Below are positions 22,312 through 31,436 of a DNA stretch of 64,000 nucleotides, one piece after another; the first letter of the stretch is position 1, and the number at the start of each line of letters is the position of its first letter. Origin of the DNA: Tetradesmus obliquus (taxonomy: Eukaryota > Chlorophyta > Chlorophyceae > Sphaeropleales > Scenedesmaceae); assembly GCA_030272155.1 (NCBI GenBank), contig CP126203.1:1674001-1738000 (forward strand), in the 5' to 3' direction. The translations under genes were made by a program, and so were the position numbers. The notes under the pieces were generated by a model. It saw only the letters and a list, made by a program, of their open reading frames with translations, was not told the DNA's origin and made no database searches.

Positions 22312-22587
22312 CAGCCAGCTCCCTCCGCACAAGCAGCAGCGCCACAGAACAACAACAACAACCAGCAGCAGCAGCAGCAGCAGCAGCAGGTCCCGGGTGG
22401 CCAGCGCCCGCAGGGTTCAGGGTTCAACTTTGGGCCTCTTTCAATGGGCAACCGTGGCGGCAACAACGCGCAGGCTACTCCAATAATAATTGGCAACGGC
22501 GGCGGCAATGGCCAGGCTACCCCAATTGCATTCGGCACCGGGCAGCCTATAGGGGTTGGAAACTTGTTTGGCTTCGGGCGGCGCTGA
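17933..22587 (+). CDS. Secreted papain-family (C1A) cysteine protease with C-terminal LysM domain
   Basis: Ten exons: 17933-17993, 18440-18581, 18917-18999, 19415-19598, 20065-20313, 20550-20607, 20862-20937, 21112-21262, 21671-21975 and 22217-22587. They total 1680 nt (559 aa) with consistent phases; exon 2, which gives a run of seven Cys, is the least certain. A signal peptide (MRVMRGAVLLLLFCTGQLVA) leads. The protease core has GPVGDQGSCWTC with the nucleophile Cys at about 155, HAVVLVGYD (His about 315) and FWIARNSWG (Asn about 333), so the catalytic triad looks intact. The usual Trp after the nucleophile is Val (CVSFA). A LysM domain follows at about 385-433 (CYVYRAKPGDSIGMLADTWG), then an Ala/Gln/Asn/Gly-rich tail. 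LysM binds chitin or peptidoglycan-like glycans, so a cell-wall or external role is likely. It is divergent from the nucleotidase. Confidence 0.9.
19175..19370 (+). repeat. Acceptor-side copies of protease exon 4
   Basis: Two copies (about 19182-19230 and 19304-19370) repeat AKASMCGALSASDS and DLWAPA with CAG acceptors, upstream of the real exon (acceptor at 19415). Within the next intron, a donor-side copy (LFGPVGDQGSCWTC) lies at about 19787-19845. A copy of an internal part of exon 5 (DPREPRFCLSQ-like) lies at about 19938-19985. The active-site Cys codon is thus present twice. Confidence 0.8.
21345..21540 (+). repeat. Minisatellite in protease intron 8
   Basis: About seven units of 19-28 bp with the core CTGTACTGCAGCATGCC and TTYTTGTA between. 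Units contain PstI and SphI-like palindromic cores (CTGCAG, GCATGC). It lies entirely within the intron before the NSWG/LysM exon. Confidence 0.85.
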
Positions 22588-25138
22588 GCACACATAACAC
22601 CAGTGTTGAACTGACAAGCCTCAACTTGTCATGGAACCAGTCTTCGAGAAGCCTGGCTTAGTTAGCTTGTTATGGACAGGCCCTGCTTTCTGGGTGGCGT
22701 GCATTGTGGTGATGTTCACAATGAGCTGATGAACCTCCAGCTGATATTGCTGTGTATACACAGCAGTACTTATACATCGCAGTACACACATGTTGCTCTG
22801 TGTACGCAGAAAGTACTGCCAGTACCAGTACAAGCTTGGTAGCAAGGCGGCTGGATGCTGCTTTGCGTGCTGTGTGAGCTTCAGCACTGCTGTGCTGCAG
22901 CCGCATTGCAGGGCACCCATGCAGTGCCAGCACCAGCTGGGTAGCTATAGCAAGGCAGCTGGATGCACCTTTGCTGTGTGAGCTTCAGCACAGCTGTACA
23001 CATGTGCTGCAGCCGCATCGCAGGGTTCCCAACAGTGGTGCGTAGTACACGCGTATGTTATACTGCTTTGAGAAACCACGCCTTGCAGCCTGTCCGCTGC
23101 CTGAAAGGCGCTTGGTGCAGGATGAGGGCTGTTTGGGCGCTTGGTAGCCAGTGCATTATACCTTGCAGGTGCTGTGATGCATTTACCATCACTGCTATAT
23201 GCAATGCAGCTGCTGCAGTGCGCTGCACGTGACATGCAGGTGTGCTGCAGTGCACACCTGCCATTGTAGCACAAAAATGCAGGCACTGCGCTGGATGAGC
23301 TACCAGTGCGCGGTTGCCCAGCAATGAAAGATGTTCCTCCCAGAACTGTCAGCGACAGCACCACAAAGCACAACATAGCTGTTGGCTCAACTGGCATTGG
23401 ACAGTCTTGGAGCTAAGGGAATTGTGTATGTGAAGGTTTGTTGCAGCAGTGTGCACGTACGGCGAGGCAGGCATGCAGTATGTGTAGTAGTATCACTTTG
23501 TGCCGCCACCAGTCAGCATTACGCTGTTGGCATACTAGGTTTGTAGTATCATCCACACTGCATAGCATACCGAATGCAGGGCGCTTACCGCTTGGCAATG
23601 ACAGCTGTGTGCTGCAATGCACACTGATGCATTGCGCACTGATGCACTGTGCACACTGATAGTCACGTGCCCAGCCACAATGACTCGTTGGTGCTACTAT
23701 CAGTCTGCATGCATAGCGCCGACAACAATGCTTTGCAGCCAGTGCAACTTGAACAGTGCATTCGTGCAGGTGCCAAGCTGCTTTGAGGTCACTGCGGTGC
23801 TGTTGCAGCCGATTGTGTGCTTGGCAGCAGCAGCCACGCATGCCAGCCACTGCAATCCACAACCGCTGCACATTGTAGGCGCATGAAAGGTGCTGCACCA
23901 TGCTACGTTGACGTAAATTGCTGCATGCAGCTAGACACTGGCCCAGCATGCCCAGTGCTCGTGCCTCAAGCTTGCTGATAGAATGTGTGTGCTGGAGTTT
24001 GTGGCCGGGTCTGTTCAGGGGGCAGTTGTCAAGATGGTTGCTGCTGTATGGAGTGCTGTTGCGCTAGTTGAATAGCAAGCCCTGCAGCTCAGCCAATGGT
24101 GTCAGTTACCTGTGTTACTAACACACTTACTAGTAGTGAGTGAATGTGCTGCATGTGATGCATTGCTATTGGCTCAGTTAGGCTCAACTTGAAGCTGCCA
24201 AATGGGATGTCTGTACTAGCAGCCAAGCTGCCAGTACAGTGTCGTAGTACGGGCTGGTGGTAGCAAGCTCTGAAAGAAGATGTGTGCAGGTTTTTCATGT
24301 TCGAGGTGCCCAAGAGCAGTGTGGGCCGCAGGTTTTGATGCATTCTACCGTCTGGTACAGAGGCTTGTGATCTCCCTTTGATGTGCTGCGCTGATATTGA
24401 TGCTATGGCGTGATGGGTAATATGATGATGTGCTGTGCTGACGCTGTTGAGGTGATACCAGTTTTGGAACCGTTCCACGGTTAGTGTTCGTCTGCCAGAC
24501 AGTGTTGTCCAGAGAACTTCAGATTCATGGCTTGTACAGCCAGCGCCATGTTAGTACTGAGTGGCTGACGGCTCCTGAGTCGCTATGGAACACATAACGT
24601 GTAATACAAAACATGACATGGCTTGGCTGGCAGTCCCGGTTAATAAGCAAGAGGGTTCCAACGGAAAATGAAATGTACAAGTTGTTAAATCATGACTTGA
24701 TGATCAAGTTGTGCAGTGTACAACGGTTGCTCGAAGGAAACAACACGGCATGTTGATAACTCTAGTTTGCCGGTCGACAGTTACAAGCCATCTTTCCTGC
24801 AACCCTTGGAACCGCACAACTGTCAGGCAGTTCAACTGCCGTGGTTTGGCGCTGAACCACAGCACTTTGTGACAAAGTGACAAGCAACACCTCACCAGCT
24901 GCATCGACCTGCATCACTGCCGCATGTTAACGCACCTATTCCTTTTTTGTCCGCGTGTCTGTCACACTACACCCCACGATCCGACGGTCGCTCTGCTTGA
25001 AGCTGGGGAGCATCAGTGTTTGGTCATCACCTGTGCTTGATCAGGGAGTTTCTTCCGTAGCAAAGCAAGCAGCCATCCCACGCCCCTTCTATTTACCTTA
25101 CTACAAGCAATACCTGCTACTGACAGTCGATTTCAATT
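22588..25138. other. Intergenic region, protease to FKBP
   Basis: This 2.55-kb stretch has no convincing gene. It holds a diverged tandem duplication of about 107 bp at 22850-23030 (AGCTTCAGCAC and TGCTGCAGCCGCAT in both halves). The last few hundred bases should contain the FKBP promoter. Confidence 0.5.
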
Positions 25139-25518
25139 ATGATTGGACAGCGTACCCACAACTTGACGAGCCATTGCTTCTCCGTACACCACACAGCTCC
25201 ACGCCTTCGACTACAGCGAGTGAGCAAGACTCCGATGCTTAATCAAAAGCATGTTCATGAGTTGTGCGCCTCACGTGCTCACCAAGGGTGTCGTGCTGCT
25301 GGCTACGTGTCTTGCAGGCACACTGCAGCACTGTGGCACCAAGGTGCAGCAGTAGCAGCAGGGTGCACGCAGAGCATGCACATGACCAGCACCAAAAGCA
25401 GCAGCGACAGCAGCAGCAGCTTCAAGCATGCAGCAGACGGCAATGGCTGCAGGCACAGGCAGCAGCAGCGCTAGCATTAGCAGCAGCAGGGAGCATCACC
25501 CTCCCCAGCGCCTCACAT

Positions 25519-25555
<37 letters not shown>

Positions 25556-25947
25556 CAGCCAGCTGTGAACTTCAGACATCGTCTGCCACTGGTCTCAAGT
25601 GGTGTGATGTGGTTGTCGGGGATGGTGCTCTGCCAATAAAGAGCGCTTTCACAAAGTGAGTGGCAGGCATGTTGCAGCTGCTAGTGCCAACAGCAGGATG
25701 CAAGCCAGTAAACACAGCACCCAGCTGCTGCTGCCATCTACCAACACCGGCAGTTGCTTATTCGTCTGATGGCATCATGTAGGTCTTCCACACAGCACAA
25801 AGATGCAGCAACATCAGCAATACATCAGCAATACATCAGCACTATCAGCAATATCAGCAGGCTGGCCCACATGCACAGAGCCGGCAGTTGGCATGGCCAG
25901 CAACTGCATCAAATGCTCACACATCCACCGGCTTGCTCGCTTGCTGC

Positions 25948-26010
<63 letters not shown>

Positions 26011-27649
26011 ATCAGGCTCAACTACACAGCAAAGTTGGCGAGCACTGGCACCGTCTTTGACAGCACATACCAGCGCAAGACGCCCCTTGTCTTCAAGGTG
26101 ATTACACACCATCAGCAGCAGCAGCAGGCTCGTCAGCAACTGTCAGCTTTCACAAGCAACGGCCGAGCAAGGGTGGCATTTTAGTCATGGCAGTGGCGCG
26201 CTGCACACGGCATGCTGTGTGTACATGCATGATGTCTCAACCGATTTGCAACAATTCTACACAGCCGGCGTGCTGACATGGATTGCATAGCAACCCCCTG
26301 ATAGTTTGGCGCTGAATGTGCTTAGGTGTGTGCTGCTCTGTATGTGCTGTGCAGGTTGGTGAGCATGAGCTGATTGAGGCGCTGGATGTTGCTGTGCTGG
26401 GCGCAGAGGTGAGCTCCAAGTGCACTCACAAACACCATAATAATTTATCTATAATATATATAATACAATATATATAATATAATTTATTTATTATTATCTA
26501 TCCTACATTCATTAAGCACAAATAATGAGTGAATAATTTGCAAACTGTTTGCAAATTAATTGCACATAGAATTACATCACTACATCACACCCTGCGGCAA
26601 TGTGCCAGCCTGTTGTTTTCCTGCCACCTTTATGTTTTTACCTTGACAGAATCTGTGCCTGCCTCCTCTCCATACACGGCATGCATGCTTGGAACATGAA
26701 CGCAAAGCATGCATTTAGGACAGTGTTTCTAACAGCTTTGACTGCAGGGCATCCTGCCGATGCAGGAAGGAGGCAAGCGCTACGTGGTGGCCTCCCCTGG
26801 CTGCAGCTCTCACTGTTAGGCTGTTTGCTGCACCTTGTGCTGCAGGACATCCCGCCTTTTTCTCGTACTGCTGCCTGGTTGGCTGGCAACAACTTGCTTG
26901 TTTACGCTTACGATGCAAAACATTTCTTTACCACACTTCATTCTGCCTTCTGCTGTGAGACATCCTACCAATCCAGGAAGGCGGCAAGCGTTATGTTTTG
27001 GCGTCCCCTGGCCACACCTCACTATTGCTGCTGGTCTGTCATTGACAAGGTTACATCTTGCTGTGTGTTGTGCTGCAGGACATCCCGCCAATGCAGGAGG
27101 GCGGCAAGCGTTATGTGTGGCCTTCCGCGGCCACACCTTGACATTGCTGTGGTGCTGCCCCTAACAAGGTTTTGCTGTGCTATGTTCCATCTGCTGCAGG
27201 ACATCCCGCCTATGCAGGAGGGCGGCAAGCGTTATGTGTGGCCTTCCCCGGCCACACCTTGACATTGCTGTGGTGCTGCCCCTAACAAGGTTTTGCTGTG
27301 CTATGTTCCATCTGCTGCAGGACATCCCGCCTATGCAGGAGGGCGGCAAGCGTTATGTTGTGGCCTCCCCCGGCCCCACCTTATCATTGCTATTGTTCTG
27401 CCTGTGACAAAGTTTTGCTGTGCTATGCTCCATCTGCTGCAGGACATCCCGCCTATGCAGGAAGGTGGCAAGCGCTACGTGGTGGCCTCCCCCGGCCCCA
27501 TGCAGCGGCAGGGCACCAAGAGCCTGCTGTGGGTGGTGGGCCTGTCACAAGCGCTGGAGGAGGCGGGAGGTGAGGATGTACCCCAGAAGCAGCAGCAGCA
27601 GAACAAGAAGCGGTGACATCATCTTGAAAAGTGGCAGATCGCAAATGGT

Positions 27650-27702
<53 letters not shown>

Positions 27703-27922
27703 CCATAGGCGGGAGCATTAGCGACAACTGCAAAACCTGCAGCGCGTGCACACAGCTGCATGTCAACAGCTGCTTTTTGTCATTAGGGTTTGGCAGGGCA
27801 TGGACGGCTCACGCTGTGTCACCTCCTGCTGCGCTGCTGCAGAGATGGCGGAGGATGGCAGCCCCACATCTGACCTGGTCTTCGAGGTGGAGCTGCTGTC
27901 GAAGCGGCGGAGCAGGGGCTGA
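25139..27922 (+). CDS. Thylakoid-lumen FKBP-type peptidyl-prolyl isomerase-like protein with Tat signal
   Basis: Six exons: 25139-25219, 25318-25655, 26016-26097, 26355-26408, 27443-27569 and 27843-27922, giving 253 aa with all phases consistent. A basic Ser/Gln-rich plastid transit region is followed by a twin-arginine signal: RRQWLQ at 67-72, an Ala-rich hydrophobic stretch and cleavage-like SASHA near 95. This predicts passage through the thylakoid Tat pathway to the lumen. The FKBP fold runs from about 115 to 245: GLKWCDVVVGDG, NYTAKLASTGTVFDSTY, GEHELIEALDVAVLG, GGKRYVVASPG and DLVFEVELL. The active-site Tyr and Phe-Asp pair (VFDS) are kept. The Trp at the base of the FKBP12 pocket (VIKGWD) is Leu here, and the late Tyr loop is lost, so isomerase activity may be weak. 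Intron 4 holds six decoy copies of exon 5. Confidence 0.92.
25951..26010 (+). repeat. (CTG)n tract forming the 3' end of FKBP intron 2
   Basis: About 20 CTG units run up to ATCAG at the acceptor (exon starts 26016). There is no conventional pyrimidine tract. Confidence 0.9.
26435..26560. repeat. AT-rich island in FKBP intron 4
   Basis: About 125 bp of nearly pure A and T, built from TATAATATATA-like and TTATTTATTATT-like words, in otherwise GC-rich DNA. It sits 27 bp after the exon 4 donor. Confidence 0.9.
26748..27380 (+). repeat. Six-copy array of the acceptor edge of FKBP exon 5, period about 121 bp
   Basis: Copies begin at 26748, 26846, 26959, 27079, 27200 and 27321; the real exon begins at 27443. 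The last steps are 121, 121 and 122 bp. Most repeat CAG plus DIPPMQEGGKRYV coding sequence (about 57 nt) and the about 60 bp of intron before it; the 26846 copy keeps only the first few codons. None carries a donor at its 3' edge, so the duplicated unit spans the acceptor only. Confidence 0.93.
27647..27700 (+). repeat. (CAG)n microsatellite in FKBP intron 5
   Basis: About 18 uninterrupted CAG units (sense strand), some 78 bp inside the donor of intron 5. The same intron ends in CTG triplets. Confidence 0.95.
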
Positions 27923-28287
27923 GAAGGCTGCTGGGTTTTGGTTTCAGACGAGTGCGTCTGGCCCTGATGGCCCCGGTGCCAGCCAAGTTGGTCAAGCAGC
28001 AGCAGCCAGGAGGGCTTGTGCCCATGCACCAGGTGTAACATTGGCGGAACAAGTAATTTTTGGGTGATGTTTGTGCTGAGCTCAAGCGACGTGAAGCAGC
28101 TCATGGTACAGAGCAGAGTGTCCTAGTCAATAACAGCTGGGCGGTTCCGAGACTTTGCCTGAACATCAGGCCCTGCTTGTGATTCCGCGCACTGAGTCGC
28201 GAACACGTCTCTGCCATTCTTTGAGTTGAATTCACGCAAGCCTGCTGTCTATCCTCAACACGACAAAGCACACGTGTCTCGGGCATC
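27923..28287. other. Short intergenic region, FKBP 3' UTR and USP promoter
   Basis: This 365-bp gap separates two genes in the same direction. It contains a TGTAA element at 28034-28038, 112 nt after the FKBP stop. Confidence 0.55.
28034..28038 (+). terminator. Candidate TGTAA polyadenylation signal for the FKBP gene
   Basis: TGTAA is the usual poly(A) signal in chlorophycean green algae. Its place 112 nt after the stop and before the next gene suits that role; the word is short, so chance occurrence is possible. Confidence 0.45.
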
Positions 28288-29374
28288 ATGGAGGCGAGCG
28301 ACAGGGTGCTGTTGATCGCTGTTGATGATTCAGAAGATTCACAAAAAGCCTTTATGTGGGCCGTAGACAACCTGTACCGGGAAGGGGACCAGATCCACCT
28401 GGTGCACGTTGTGCCACGGCTCGCGTTCGCAGCACAGTATGGAGTGCCGCCTGTAGACTTTGTTCCTGCAGCGGAGAACAGCAGCTACGAGTCCGCAGTG
28501 CAGAGAGCGGAGCAGTTCATCATTGACAGGTTTGTCAGAGCACTGCCTGTCACCATCAAGTCCCCAGTGGTGCACATCATCAAGGTAGGCAGCTGCTGCT
28601 CATCTTTACTCAAGCCTTTGAGCTTATTGATTGCTGTTATGATAACTTATGCGAGCTGTCCATGTGTACTTGAGCAGCTTGACTGTGGCTGCAAGTTGCA
28701 GCAAGATGCTGTGCTGCATGCACATGCAGCAGCTCAAGTAGCGACCCTCCTTTGCTGCTGCCGGCTCCTCATGCATGCACACCACGCACCAGCACTAGTG
28801 TTTGAACCACTAATACCACTTGCATCTATGTGGCATCAGCCGCCTCCTGACTTTCAGCACTACACGTGTTTCCTTGCATTCCCTTGCTCCTCTCCTGTGT
28901 CCCCCCTGCATGCTGCAACCTACCTCGACCTCCCACAGCAAAAAAAACAGTCGAAGGTGGACACAGAGAGCATGGGCCACGTGCTGCGCAAGAAGGCTGA
29001 CAAGCTGGATGCGGTTGCCATTGGTTGTCTGCAACTCACCACCTAGACAGCTTCCCTGTTGCTCTCATCATCGGCATCACACTTGTCTGCTTGCTCATCC
29101 CTAGTGGCACCAACTCTCTTTCTCTGTCTGTCTCCTCTGCTTTCCCCCATGTCCACCACCCCACCTCACTACACACACAACAAAACAGTCCGAGGTGGAC
29201 ACAGAGAGCGTGGGCCACGTGCTGTGCAAGAAGGCAGATGAGCTCGATGCAATCGGCATTGTGATGGCCAGCCACAACAAGGGCCGCATGGCTGAGTTCT
29301 TCCTGGGCAGCGTCACGCAGTACTGCACACACCACAGCAAACGCCCCATCATCATCGTGCCCACGCCAAAGTAG
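28288..29374 (+). CDS. Universal stress protein (UspA family), ATP-binding type
   Basis: Two exons, 28288-28584 and 29189-29374, give 160 aa, the normal USP length. The start MEASDRVLLIAVDDSEDS has the conserved Asp of beta-1; AFMWAVDNL and DQIHLVHVV follow. The C-terminal nucleotide loop reads ASHNKGRMAEFFLGSVTQYC, matching the family pattern G-x2-G-x9-G-S/T except that the first Gly is Ala; RPIIIVP closes the fold. It is a soluble protein with no targeting signal; the family binds ATP or AMP and responds to stress. An earlier copy of the exon 2 start lies inside the intron. It is transcribed in the same direction as the FKBP gene with separate signals. Confidence 0.94.
28951..29022 (+). repeat. 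Acceptor-side copy of USP exon 2
   Basis: It starts after an AAAACAG acceptor and reads SKVDTESMGHVLRKKADKLD, beside SEVDTESVGHVLCKKADELD in the real exon (29189). It lies 238 bp upstream in the intron, in frame, and loses similarity after about 70 nt. Confidence 0.88.
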
Positions 29375-29529
29375 TAGTTGAGGTGGAGTGTAGTTCAAGT
29401 GGCGATCGCCGTCGGGGCTGGTGTGCGTCAGCAGCGGTTGCATCCAGCAGCAGCAGCTGCAGCGGGCAGCGGGCAGCACCCGCTGGAGCGACGGCAGCAA
29501 TGGCGGCAACAGCAGTGGCAGCAGCAGTG

Positions 29530-29561
<32 letters not shown>

Positions 29562-31287
29562 GGAGGAGCAGCACACCATTCGCCGTTGTCTTGCAATAAT
29601 GCTCACGCCAAGACGAACCCTATCATACCGCATATTCTTGCCCACCCAAGTACGGAGGTGCTGTACGGGTGCTTATGTGGGCTGGAGAGGTGTTGCGCGG
29701 TTGTGCGTACGGCAGCAGCAACTGGTCCCAGCAGCAGCTGAAGCAGCAGCAGGGAGCGACAGCAGCAGGGCGGCAACGGAAGCAGCCAGGAGTGGCGGCA
29801 GCGGCAACGGCAGCGACAGCGGCATGTCAGCGTTGCCCAGGCTGCAGGCACCAAGCAGCTGGACAGCTGGCGGTGTGCCTGCATCTCAGCTGTGCTGTGG
29901 CAGAGGCACGATGCTCTGCTCTGCTGCCTGCAGCTGCACTGCAGAGAGCAGCAGCTAGGCTTTTGTGGCAGCAGACGCAGCAAGACGCCAAAAGAGCAGC
30001 AGCCAACAGCGTAACCGTTGCGTCCTTGTTGTAGTTCAGCTGGCAGGTGACACTGATGGAAGGGCCATCTTACATGCCACTTGTTGTGGCTTGCGCAATA
30101 GGCAGCAGCATAAAAGTGTTGCAGCACGGCACGTGTATGATTCACTGCAGGCGGTACATGCTCAGCTTTGAGTGCAGTTGTAGGGGCTGCGAGCTCGTGC
30201 CTCTTCTTTCAAGCTGCTTGTTGCTGCAGTGCTGTGGCAAATCACAAGCAAATGTACAGTGTCATGTTGTGAGGGCTTTCTGGTGTTATGTTGCTTGATA
30301 TGCTTTTGCGATGACTGTGTTATGTGGCTGTTTATGGGGGGTCTGTTTTTTTTAGCAATGTGTGCTTCCTGCAACTCTTTACACATTTTGTTGAGGCAGT
30401 CTGCTGTTCTTCACAGAAAGACTGCAAGCGGATGCGTGTAGCAGGCTAGCAATGCATCATGTTGTGGTGATGCTGCTTGCTGTGGCAGGTGTGCATCATG
30501 GTCAGCCAGTGATCTGGTGCTTTGCAACACTTGCATGTGATACACACCTGTTACTGCTCGAAGCAGTAATTACTGCTGCGTCTGCATGTTGTGCAACTTG
30601 GCTGTGCAACTTGACTGGTGTGTGTTCTCTCACTGAGAGATCATGGCATGACTTCCATGAGGTCAAGTTCAATGGCAACACGATTGTTCATATTTTACAG
30701 AAGAGGCAGAGCCTGAAACACACTAGCATTGAGGAGAACCTGCGACACCTGCGGTATGAGTGCTAGTCTGTTGAACAGTCATCTACAACAGTCATCTACT
30801 TACACCTGTACATGAAGGTTAGCCATAAACACGACGTCATGCTAGGGACAACATGTGCGGCTTACTCGTGCAGTACAACCCTGTGCTCTCATCATGATTA
30901 GGGCCAGAGTTCTGCTTCTGCAGCGTGGCACTCACGCGCATACAATGACGAACCAAAACATTGCAGTCATACAAGGCTGACGCAATGTTGGCTTCCAGCT
31001 GAGACACTGCATTCAACCTTGGAATCAGTGACTGCGCGTTGCCGCCAGTAAGCAGAAGCAGCATCCAATGCCAGTACGACTAGTAGCTCACCTTTACAGA
31101 GGAGCACCAACACCTGAAGGCCCTGAATCCAAAACGTGACCGTGCACATGTGCCAATCATTTCAGGCTCATTGATTAGACTGATATACCCCATCACACAG
31201 CAGGATAATAATAGTGCCCTGGGACTTTTAGCGGACTTTTAGCACTTTTACCACACGTCCGGAGGGTAGCGCAATTATCACACAGCA
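29375..31287. other. Convergent intergenic region, USP to AHI1
   Basis: This 1.9-kb stretch lies between two 3' ends. The first 600 bp is CAG-rich and creates long low-complexity open frames that are probably 3' UTR or spacer. A 75-codon minus-strand frame at 30837-31064 has no recognisable match. TTACA at 31094-31098 (TGTAA on the minus strand) lies about 190 nt after the AHI1 stop and may be its poly(A) signal. Confidence 0.5.
31094..31098 (-). terminator. Candidate TGTAA polyadenylation signal for the AHI1 gene
   Basis: Minus-strand TGTAA about 190 nt beyond the stop codon at 31288. Confidence 0.35.
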
Positions 31288-31358
31288 TCACTGCAACCAC
31301 GGTGCCGCAACCGCAGCCTTCCGATTCAGCACCACCTTGGGAGTGCTGGGCTGGCCGG

Positions 31359-31436
<78 letters not shown>

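Noticed and set aside
29383-29958. 191-residue open frame directly after the USP gene
   Set aside because: Its composition is the by-product of CAG repeats (Ser, Ala, Gln, Cys runs in every frame); it has no start context, domain or splice structure.
30837-31064. 75-residue minus-strand frame with LNAVSQLEANIASALYDC
   Set aside because: It looks helix-like but has no partner exon, no family resemblance and lies in the likely AHI1 3' UTR; too weak to call a gene.
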